Positions 1-5,318 of a stretch of 5,318 bases of DNA are shown here, in pieces. This stretch comes from Planctomycetaceae bacterium. Lineage in GTDB: Bacteria > Planctomycetota > Planctomycetia > Pirellulales > Pirellulaceae. The position numbers and the translations under genes are program-made. Numbering within the stretch: the stretch's first letter is position 1; the number at the start of each line of letters is the position of its first letter. Below the pieces are notes generated by a model. The model was not told where the DNA came from. It did no database searches and was given only the letters and a program-made list of their open reading frames with translations. Location of the stretch: the NCBI GenBank assembly GCA_002862265.1, contig PKCQ01000452.1, forward strand, positions 1 to 5,318, in the 5' to 3' direction.

Positions 1-524
1 TCGGGTAAAAAAGTTTCGTTTTTGATGACGCTGCACGGTGTCTGCGAAAAGCACTCGGCGATGCACCACGTATTCGAAGTGCCGCGCGAGCCAGCAGCTT
101 CTGCCAGCGTCAACGCATGGTCCGTCGGAAACACTGCTGGACAACCCAAGTAATGAGTCAGATCGTAGCCCTCCCCTGTTACCTTCCACTTAATTCCTGG
201 CCGCAGAAAAACAGCGCGACTGATCGAAAACAGGTGTGCGTTTCTTGGATGGTTCCAAGCAAGCTTTCGTTCGATCATTGAGTAGGGAGGACTTGCTTCG
301 ATGTACGGCTCGATCCGGTAAATCCAGCCATGCTTAGGGCCCAAAGCGTCCATGTCCGCTCCCATCGGCAACACACGATCCGCACTTTCGTAGTTCAAGG
401 CCGCCAAGCAAATCTGCTTCAAGTGGTTCGACGACTGCATGCGTCTGGCCGTCTCGCGAGCAGACTGGATTGCCAAGATCCCGAGTGTTACCAAATCAAA
501 GAAGCAGGCAGCGCCAACGATCAT
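1..524 (-). CDS. DUF1559-family (pseudopilin-like) protein, partial: 3' end outside the window
   Basis: Reading the minus strand from ATG at 524 gives 174 codons that are still open at position 1. A short hydrophobic segment (about residues 2–19, IVGAACFFDLVTLGILAI) runs into QSARETARRMQSSNHLKQ (20–37) and then LAALNYESADRVLPMG. This is the hallmark of DUF1559, whose usual form is AxREAARRxQCxNNLKQ...HNYES. Further on, GTSNT at 148–152 followed by an AE pair matches the family's DGTSNT-ilvgE motif. The family's C-terminal H-X9-DG motif would lie beyond the left edge. DUF1559 proteins are abundant in planctomycetes, are thought to be membrane-anchored and exported, and have unclear function. 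The usual type IV prepilin signal (GFTLVELLVVIAIIG) is missing. The frame is open upstream only to a TAA at 591–593, so TTG (576–578) or CTG (549–551) starts are possible alternatives. I see no Shine-Dalgarno at 524. The family call is secure; the start is less so. Confidence 0.85.
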   Translation of the reverse strand, partial: MIVGAACFFDLVTLGILAIQSARETARRMQSSNHLKQICLAALNYESADRVLPMGADMDALGPKHGWIYRIEPYIEASPPYSMIERKLAWNHPRNAHLFSISRAVFLRPGIKWKVTGEGYDLTHYLGCPAVFPTDHALTLAEAAGSRGTSNTWCIAECFSQTPCSVIKNETFLP

Positions 525-591
525 CCCAGCAATTTTGCCTCGGCCGAGCAGAATTGCAGACTGGTCTTCACCAAGCAAAATATTTAACCCT

Positions 592-662
592 TAGTGGAAT
601 TCGCCAGAATTCCTTCTTGGCGATGAGGGCTTGGGGAAGAGGAATTCTGGCGAATCCCACTA
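592..662. repeat. Long inverted repeat with internally palindromic arms (REP/MITE-like or regulatory hairpin)
   Basis: Bases 592–614 pair with 640–662: 23 bp with a single mismatch (A598 opposite C656) around a 25-base loop. On a minus-strand transcript that mismatch becomes a G·U pair, so the RNA stem would be continuous. Each arm is also a palindrome. The left arm reads GGAATTC-GCCA-GAATTCC (596–613, perfect) and the right arm GGAATTC-TGGC-GAATCCC (641–658, one mismatch). There is no run of T next to either end. It also lies between two divergently transcribed gene starts, so a terminator role for the flanking genes is unlikely. It could be a dispersed planctomycete palindromic repeat, a miniature mobile element, or an operator with twofold sites. 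The sequence alone cannot decide. Confidence 0.8.
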
Positions 663-672
663 CGTATGAGCT

Positions 673-703
673 GCCGGACTTCCGGCGAGGTCCACCGGAA
701 CCT
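673..703. repeat. Cluster of overlapping small GC-rich hairpins
   Basis: GCCGG (673–677) can pair with CCGGC (682–686) across a 4-base loop. Alternatively, TTCCGG (680–685) can pair with CCGGAA (695–700) across 9 bases, and AGGT (688–691) with ACCT (700–703). These pairings exclude each other. They sit immediately upstream of the putative -10 box of the PSD1 gene. They may be regulatory, or simply chance in GC-rich spacer DNA. Confidence 0.3.
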
Positions 704-729
704 TGATGCATTCACCGCAGTCGTTGATC

Positions 730-735
730 TATAAT
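730..735 (+). promoter_or_regulatory. Putative -10 box (TATAAT) for the PSD1 gene
   Basis: A perfect TATAAT lies 60 bases upstream of the ATG at 796, predicting transcription to begin around 742 with a leader of roughly 54 bases. No good -35 element is seen at 16–18 bases; TTGATG at 703–708 is about 21 bases away, which is too far for the standard sigma-70 spacing. The box falls inside the 703–795 extension of the reading frame. If it is real, the ATGs at 703 and 706 would not be transcribed from this promoter, which favours the 796 start. Confidence 0.4.
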
Positions 736-795
736 ATCGGGATCCACATCCACCAAGCCGCAGGTTTCAATTCTGCCTCCTTTTTTGTGCGTTCC

Positions 796-3255
796 ATGCG
801 ATCGACCTCAATACCATCTGCCAGTTTGATTTTCGCCAGTTCGATTTTTCTGCTCATTGCTGGTCCTGCCGCACCTCAGAAAGCCGCAACGCAGGAAGCA
901 GAGAAGCAGACGGTGGATTTTGCCCGCGAAGTTCTTCCGATATTGTCAGACAAGTGCTTTCTCTGCCATGGCCCCGATGCCTACGACAAGGATCTAGTTC
1001 GACTCGATTCCTTCGAGGGAGCAACCAAGGATTTGGGAGGTTACTTAGCGGTGAATCCCAATACGCCAACAGAAAGCGCCCTACTCGATCGTATTCACTC
1101 TGCAGATGATCCGATGCCTCCCGTTGACGCAGAGAAACAGCTGACAGAATCCGAGAGAGAGATTTTGTCGAAATGGATCGCGGGCGGAGGAAGCTATGCC
1201 AAGCACTGGGCGTTTGTGAAACCGACCAGATCGCAGGGGCCCGAGGCTCCTCGGAACATTGACGGCTTTATCGAGCGAGAATTGTCTGCCGCGAATATCA
1301 AATTTGCGCCCGAAGCGGACAAAGCCACGCTTGCTCGACGTGCCGCATTTACGCTTACCGGACTGCCACCCGAACCTGAGGTGTTAGCGGCATTTATGAA
1401 AGACGGCTCACCAGAAGCTTACGAAACTTACCTTGAGAAACTTTTCACCTCACCGCGTTACGGGGAGCATCAAGCTCGTTTCTGGCTCGACGCCGTTCGC
1501 TATGGTGACACCCACGGGCTGCACTTGGACAATCGCCGAGGAATTTATCCTTATCGCGACTGGGTGGTACGAGCGATGAATAGGAACCTACCGCTCAACG
1601 ACTTTATTCTCTGGCAACTTGCTGGCGATCTGTTGCCCGACCCTGCGATGGAGCAATACGTTGCTACCGGGTTTGTGCGGATGAATCCGAGCACTTCGGA
1701 AGGTGGTGCGATTGCGGCTGAGTTTCAGGCGAAGAACAACTTTGATCGCACTGAAACACTGGGGACTGTCTTACTCGGCATGACGCTTACTTGCGCTCGC
1801 TGTCACACGCACAAGTACGACCCGATAACACAGACAGAGTACTACCAGATGCTCGCCTTCTTCAACAGCACCGAAGAAGGCGCCATGGATGGAAATCGCT
1901 ACGAGTATGGAACGACGGCTCGAGCTCCCAAGGATCAAGCAGGTTGGCAGGAGGCTTTTGTGCTCGGGTTGAAACGGGCCAAGATGCTACAAGCGGCCGA
2001 AAAGAAGTTTGGTAAGAAGTTGGCTGAAAAGCCAAGCGATTGGGAACAGCTCAGTCGGATCGCGAAGGCTTCAAGAATTGCTGATCCGCGCGGCCCCTTC
2101 CGAGACACTTTGTTGCAGATAAAGGCTGAGAAGATTGCTAAGGCGCAGTCCGACCTGGAAAGTACTTACACCACGACGCTGATCGTCAAAGACTTGTCCA
2201 GTCCGCGGGAGACGAAGTTACTCCAGCGTGGCGAGTACGACAAGCCGCAGGGCGACCCCTTGCTGCCCGGTGTGCCGGAAGTTATCGGGACGCTGCCGGA
2301 GGGGGCTCCTAGGAATCGTCTCGGTTTAGCGCGGTGGTTGATATCATCAGAACATCCGCTTACGTCCCGTGTCTTGGTGAATCGAATTTGGCAACGTGTA
2401 TTTGGATACGGCTTGGTTCGCAGCCCTGAAGATTTTGGTTTGCAAGGCCAACAGCCGACGCATCCGGAGTTACTCGATTGGTTGGCGTTGGAACTCCAGT
2501 CGAGCGGTTGGGACTTGCAGCACATGCTGAAGCTGATGATGACCAGTCAGACGTTTAGGCAAAGCTCTGCTTGGCGAGCCGAGTTGGACGATCCGGAAAA
2601 CAAGCTGTTCGCGCGGGGCCCCAGCTATCGAATGGATGCCGAAGTTATTCGTGACACCGCTTTGTGGGCCAGCAACTTGCTCGATCCACATATGGGCGGC
2701 GAAGGCGTGAAGCCTTATCAGCCCGTCGGCATGTGGAAGGCACTGGCACACCCGGCAAGTAACACAAAACAGTATGTGCAGGACAAAGGAGATCTCCTGT
2801 ACCGCCGCAGCTTGTACATCTATTGGAAACGAACCAGCCCGCACCCCATGATGACACTGTTCGATGCGCCCGACCGTGAGGCAAGTTGCGTCCGACGCTC
2901 ACGAACAAATACTTCGCTCCAGTCGCTGGGACTGTTGAATGAGACACAGCGAATTGAGATGGGCCGTAAGTTTGCCGAGCGTTTGTTGGCGGCTGAATCC
3001 AAGGACGATCGTCGTATCATGCGGATGTTTGAGCTGTTGGCTTGCCGCAGTCCGAACGCAAAAGAGCGAGAAGCGTGCAACGAGCTACTGAGGCAGATGC
3101 GAAGGAGATACAAAGAGGCCAAAGAGGACGCGACCAAGCTCGTTTCGATGGGCGAAGCGAAACGCAACGAGAAGTTGGCAGTAGAGGAACTGGCTTCCTG
3201 GACGCAAGTTTGCGTCACGATTCTCGCCAGTGATGTCGCGCTCCGACTTTATTGA
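796..3255 (+). CDS. Secreted PSD1 protein: PSCyt1 cytochrome-like + DUF1549 + DUF1553
   Basis: I place the start at ATG 796 (819 residues). The frame extends to ATG 703, but only from 796 does the protein begin with a good Sec-type signal peptide (MRSTSIPS, then ASLIFASSIFLLIAGPA), and a TATAAT box lies in between. There is no Shine-Dalgarno. The PSCyt1 region has the heme-attachment motif CFLCH at 54–58 and a DPMPP motif whose Met107 is a plausible axial ligand, followed by ESEREILSKWIAGGG and KHWAFVKP. The DUF1549 (PSCyt2) region spans about 155–360, from IDGFIEREL through SPRYGEHQARFWLDAVRYGDT, and has a second CxxCH (CARCH, 333–337) in the family context CARCHTHKYDPI. The linker has the family's PRETKLLQRGEYDKP signature. 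DUF1553 (PSD1) runs from about 504 (APRNRLGLARWLI) through VNRIWQRVFGYGLV, RMDAEVIRDTALW and FDAPDREASCVRR. No LamG-like insert is present. It is probably periplasmic or surface-associated and heme-binding. Such genes nearly always pair with DUF1501 genes, as here. The reaction is unknown. Confidence 0.93.
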   Translation: MRSTSIPSASLIFASSIFLLIAGPAAPQKAATQEAEKQTVDFAREVLPILSDKCFLCHGPDAYDKDLVRLDSFEGATKDLGGYLAVNPNTPTESALLDRIHSADDPMPPVDAEKQLTESEREILSKWIAGGGSYAKHWAFVKPTRSQGPEAPRNIDGFIERELSAANIKFAPEADKATLARRAAFTLTGLPPEPEVLAAFMKDGSPEAYETYLEKLFTSPRYGEHQARFWLDAVRYGDTHGLHLDNRRGIYPYRDWVVRAMNRNLPLNDFILWQLAGDLLPDPAMEQYVATGFVRMNPSTSEGGAIAAEFQAKNNFDRTETLGTVLLGMTLTCARCHTHKYDPITQTEYYQMLAFFNSTEEGAMDGNRYEYGTTARAPKDQAGWQEAFVLGLKRAKMLQAAEKKFGKKLAEKPSDWEQLSRIAKASRIADPRGPFRDTLLQIKAEKIAKAQSDLESTYTTTLIVKDLSSPRETKLLQRGEYDKPQGDPLLPGVPEVIGTLPEGAPRNRLGLARWLISSEHPLTSRVLVNRIWQRVFGYGLVRSPEDFGLQGQQPTHPELLDWLALELQSSGWDLQHMLKLMMTSQTFRQSSAWRAELDDPENKLFARGPSYRMDAEVIRDTALWASNLLDPHMGGEGVKPYQPVGMWKALAHPASNTKQYVQDKGDLLYRRSLYIYWKRTSPHPMMTLFDAPDREASCVRRSRTNTSLQSLGLLNETQRIEMGRKFAERLLAAESKDDRRIMRMFELLACRSPNAKEREACNELLRQMRRRYKEAKEDATKLVSMGEAKRNEKLAVEELASWTQVCVTILASDVALRLY

Positions 3256-3290
3256 CAGATACGGGCCCGCGCCAATCGTTAAACGCCCAG

Positions 3291-3318
3291 CCGCCTTCCA
3301 AATACGAACAGGAGGCGG
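3291..3318 (+). promoter_or_regulatory. Hairpin that would mask an AGGAGG ribosome-binding site
   Basis: CCGCCTTC (3291–3298) pairs with GGAGGCGG (3311–3318), giving an 8-bp stem with one G·U pair and a 12-base loop (3299–3310). The 3' arm contains most of the consensus ribosome-binding sequence AGGAGG (3310–3315), so in RNA the stem would hide it. There is no U-tract, so it is not a convincing intrinsic terminator for the PSD1 gene. It lies between two genes that normally act together and may adjust expression of the second. That role is inference from position only. Confidence 0.4.
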
Positions 3319-3384
3319 ATGCGAGTGAGTTTTCACACCTTTACTGCTGGCTCGAAGCAAGAGCTTAGACTACACCCGAAGTAA
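3319..3384 (+). CDS. Possible 21-codon leader mini-ORF upstream of the DUF1501 gene
   Basis: ATG 3319 opens a frame for MRVSFHTFTAGSKQELRLHPK, ending at TAA 3382–3384, ten bases before the DUF1501 start. AGGAGG (3310–3315) precedes it. The spacing to ATG 3319 is only 3 bases, but to the in-frame GTG at 3325 it is 9 bases, which is near optimal. A consensus ribosome-binding site is notable because neither large gene has one. The mini-ORF could couple translation to the next gene, or it could be fortuitous. The peptide matches no family I recognise and has no membrane segment. Confidence 0.25.
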   Translation: MRVSFHTFTAGSKQELRLHPK

Positions 3385-3394
3385 GATCACAGCC

Positions 3395-4924
3395 ATGACA
3401 AACTTCCTCGGCGATCCGGTTCTCGAGCAAGAGTTGCTCTCCACACGCCGCCAGCTTTTTGGCAAAGCAGCACTTGGGCTCGGCACGGCGGCTCTGGCGA
3501 GCTTAACTCAGGGAAACGCTCTGGCGGATGAAGCTCCGCAGCAGAAACCAGAGGATCTTGCGGGCGGTTTGCATCATCGTGCAAAAGCCAAGCGCGTGAT
3601 CTACTTGTTCATGAGCGGCGGACCAAGCCACTTGGATATGTGGGACTACAAGCCTGGATTGAATGACAAGTTTAACGAGCAGTTGCCCGATGGGATCCGC
3701 GATGGACAGCGTATCACCGGCATGACGGCGAGGCAGAAAAACGGGCTTCCGATTTGCCCCAGCAAGTACAAATTTGAAAAGCAAGACAACAACCAAGACG
3801 GAGTTTGGGTCAGCGAGTTGTTGCCTCACACTGCAAAGGTCGCCAAAGATCTCTGCGTTGTCCACTCCACATTTACTGAAGCCATCAACCACGATCCGGC
3901 GATAACCTACATCCAAACCGGCAGCCAAGTTCCAGGCCGTCCAAGTCTTGGGGCTTGGCTGAGCTATGGACTTGGCAGTATGAACAAAGATTTGCCGCAC
4001 TATGTGGTGATGCACGCCAAGACGAGTTTTCCTGAACAGAGTCTTTTCAATCGCCTTTGGGGCCCCGGTTTTTTGCCCTCGGAACACCAAGGCATCCTTA
4101 TGCGGAGCCAAGGCGATCCGGTGCTTTACCTGAGCAATCCGCCTGGCGTGACCCGAGAAAATCGCCGTCAGCAGCTCGACGCCTTGTCCGCAATCAACTC
4201 CGTTCAGCACGAGCAGTTCGGTGATCCTGAAATTCTCGCTCGCATCACGCAGCACGAGATGGCTTATCGCATGCAGTCCTCCGTGCCAGAGTTAATGGAC
4301 CTTTCGAGTGAATCCGAAGAGACTTTCAAGCTTTACGGCGAAGACGCAAAGACGCCGGGCACGTTTGCAGCTTGTTGTCTCAACGCCAGACGCCTGGCGG
4401 AACGCGGAGTGCGGAACATTCAGATCCTCCACCGTGGCTGGGACGCACACGGACGCTTGCCGACTGAACACGAATCGCAGTGCAAAGATATCGATCGAGC
4501 TTGCGCCGGGCTGATTCAAGATCTCAAACGCAAGGGCATGCTAGACGACACGTTAGTCGTTTGGGGTGGCGAGTTCGGGCGAACGGTTTACTGCCAAGGA
4601 ACGCTGACAGATAAAACCTATGGTCGCGATCATCACCCACGTTGCTTTACGACTTGGATGGCTGGCGGCGGAGTCAAACCTGGAATCACTTACGGTCGCA
4701 CTGACGACTATGGCTACAATATCGCGGACGCGGATGGAAACCCGATATTCCCACAACCGAACAAAGAGGCGTGGACTCCCGGCACGATGCACATCCATGA
4801 TCTTAATGCAACGATCCTGCATTTGATGGGAATCGATCACAAGAAGTTGACTTATCGCTACCAAGGTAGAGACTTCCGGCTAACTGATGTTGATGGACAC
4901 GTCATTCACGACATTGTTTCTTAA
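3395..4924 (+). CDS. Tat-exported DUF1501 protein (alkaline phosphatase/sulfatase superfamily)
   Basis: This 509-residue protein starts at ATG 3395 with no clear Shine-Dalgarno. The N-terminus has a twin-arginine signal: TRRQLFGK (Arg18–Arg19), a hydrophobic stretch AALGLGTAALASL, and a plausible cleavage site after ALA (42–44). Export as a folded protein, possibly with metal bound, is therefore likely. DUF1501 signatures follow in order: VIYLFMSGGPSHLDMWDYKP (68–87), NHDPAITYIQTG, GWDAHG (348–353), VVWGGEFGRT (388–397), GRDHHP (410–415), the HDLNATILHLMGID block starting at His468, and RYQGRDFRLTDVDG near the end. The family belongs to the alkaline-phosphatase-like superfamily. The conserved Asp/His/Glu in these motifs (for example Asp350, His352, Glu393, His413/414, His468) are candidate metal ligands, by inference. 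It lacks the sulfatase formylglycine motif CxPSR, as is usual for DUF1501, so sulfatase activity should not be assumed. The length is normal and the protein is complete. It lies 139 bp after the PSD1 gene on the same strand, the standard pairing, and is probably co-transcribed. Confidence 0.93.
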   Translation: MTNFLGDPVLEQELLSTRRQLFGKAALGLGTAALASLTQGNALADEAPQQKPEDLAGGLHHRAKAKRVIYLFMSGGPSHLDMWDYKPGLNDKFNEQLPDGIRDGQRITGMTARQKNGLPICPSKYKFEKQDNNQDGVWVSELLPHTAKVAKDLCVVHSTFTEAINHDPAITYIQTGSQVPGRPSLGAWLSYGLGSMNKDLPHYVVMHAKTSFPEQSLFNRLWGPGFLPSEHQGILMRSQGDPVLYLSNPPGVTRENRRQQLDALSAINSVQHEQFGDPEILARITQHEMAYRMQSSVPELMDLSSESEETFKLYGEDAKTPGTFAACCLNARRLAERGVRNIQILHRGWDAHGRLPTEHESQCKDIDRACAGLIQDLKRKGMLDDTLVVWGGEFGRTVYCQGTLTDKTYGRDHHPRCFTTWMAGGGVKPGITYGRTDDYGYNIADADGNPIFPQPNKEAWTPGTMHIHDLNATILHLMGIDHKKLTYRYQGRDFRLTDVDGHVIHDIVS

Positions 4925-5201
4925 CAATACAGTGCTGCGTAGGTTTTCACGTTTAAGCACGATAGTGTAGCGGGATTTGTCACAGCTATCGGTTCCTAGT
5001 GGGCGAGATAACGAGTCTGGGGAGTATCGCTGCCAGCAATCGAGCGGGCAGGCCAACGAAAGACGTCGCCTGCGGCTGATCGTTGAATGGCATCAAACAA
5101 GTTTGAGGAAAAAGACTGTTGTTGACCACGACCCGACACCGCCCAAACGCCCAAGTCGATTGCCGAAGCTTAATTCTCTAATATGCGGTTTCGGAAGTGC
5201 G
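4925..5201. other. Intergenic region with no convincing gene
   Basis: I find no complete ORF with family resemblance on either strand. One plus-strand frame is open without a stop from 4971 through the tandem repeat to the right edge (about 116 codons). It has no ATG in its non-repeat part and an Arg/Ser-rich composition without recognisable domains, so I do not call it a gene. Short inverted repeats occur, such as GCAGGC (5048–5053) with GCCTGC (5068–5073), but none is strong. Confidence 0.5.
4960..4991 (+). terminator. Weak candidate hairpin downstream of the DUF1501 gene
   Basis: CGATAG (4960–4965) can pair with CTATCG (4986–4991), extended by TGT/ACA after a one-base bulge. It begins 36 bases after the DUF1501 stop codon. 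There is no T-run after the stem, and the stem is AT-rich, so intrinsic termination would be poor. It is listed only because it is the best structure after the stop codon. Confidence 0.2.
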
Positions 5202-5318
5202 ATCACGCTTTGGCATCACGCTTTGGCATCACGCTTTGGCACCACGCTTTGGCACCACGCTTTGGCATCACGCTTTGGCATCACGCTTTGGCATCACGCT
5301 TTGGCATCACGCTTTGGC
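5202..5318. repeat. Tandem array: nine 13-bp units (ATCACGCTTTGGC), running off the right edge
   Basis: The unit ATCACGCTTTGGC is repeated nine times head-to-tail with no spacer and no length change. Units 4 and 5 (5241–5266) read ACCACGCTTTGGC; all the others are identical. The last unit ends exactly on the last base, so the true array length is unknown. A period of 13 is not a multiple of 3, so each plus-strand frame cycles through the same 13-residue unit (ITLWHHALASRFG) with no stop. Every minus-strand frame meets TGA about every 39 bases wherever the ATC units occur. Such near-perfect homogeneity suggests recent expansion by slippage, or a functional DNA-binding array. I see no array-associated gene. 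Confidence 0.97.

Noticed and set aside
592..662. Intrinsic terminator or IS terminal repeats enclosing a transposase
   Set aside because: There is no T-tract and no converging gene ends. The 25-base loop is far too small to hold a gene, and I see no transposase nearby or obvious target-site duplication.
330..706. Two overlapping plus-strand ORFs (85 and 78 codons)
   Set aside because: They run antisense to the DUF1559 gene or through the inverted repeat, and show no family resemblance. The minus-strand reading has clear DUF1559 motifs.
2166..3360. Several minus-strand ORFs of 91–132 codons
   Set aside because: They are opposite the conserved DUF1553 part of the PSD1 gene or its 3' flank, overlap one another in different frames, and have no recognisable features.
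3503..4255. 250-codon minus-strand ORF
   Set aside because: It lies entirely opposite the DUF1501 gene, whose motifs are unmistakable. The antisense translation has no recognisable domain, and long antisense ORFs are common opposite biased coding sequence.
3395..4924. Annotation as a true sulfatase
   Set aside because: The C/S-x-P-S-R formylglycine motif is absent and the motifs fit DUF1501. Only superfamily-level relationship is supported.
4998..5078. Short GTG-initiated plus-strand ORF (about 26 codons) and an opposing minus-strand ORF of about 35 codons (5089 down to 4982)
   Set aside because: Both are very short, lack a ribosome-binding site and have no family resemblance. Chance is the simplest explanation.
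5202..5318. CRISPR array
   Set aside because: The units are directly adjacent with no unique spacers and are only 13 bp long. There are no cas genes in the window.

Overview
The window looks like chromosomal DNA of a planctomycete, most likely of the Pirellula/Rhodopirellula type. The evidence is gene content. A secreted cytochrome-like protein with the PSCyt1–DUF1549–DUF1553 (PSD1) architecture is followed on the same strand by a Tat-exported DUF1501 protein, and a DUF1559 pseudopilin-like gene lies on the opposite strand. These three families are strongly expanded together in planctomycetes. Weak or absent Shine-Dalgarno sequences at the main genes also fit.

Layout. Positions 1–524 (minus strand) hold the N-terminal 174 codons of a DUF1559-family protein whose 3' end lies beyond the left edge. 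Positions 525–795 are a divergent intergenic region. It holds a striking 71-bp inverted repeat (592–662) whose arms are themselves palindromes, a few small GC-rich hairpins, and a perfect TATAAT -10 box that supports translation of the next gene from 796 rather than 703. Positions 796–3255 encode the PSD1 protein. The 139-bp gap that follows carries a hairpin that would mask an AGGAGG box, and a 21-codon mini-ORF ending 10 bp before the DUF1501 gene (3395–4924). From 4925 to the right edge I see no convincing gene. The last 117 bp are nine exact-length copies of a 13-bp tandem repeat that runs to the final base.

How the genes fit together. The PSD1 protein (Sec-type signal, two CxxCH motifs) and the DUF1501 protein (Tat-type signal, alkaline-phosphatase-superfamily fold) form the standard planctomycete PSD1/DUF1501 pair. 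They probably act together outside the cytoplasmic membrane. Their biochemical function is not established, and nothing here identifies a substrate. The DUF1559 gene is divergent and need not be functionally linked. I found no clearly novel multi-gene system. The most noteworthy unexplained structures are the nested palindrome, the 13-bp tandem array and the hairpin/mini-ORF leader.
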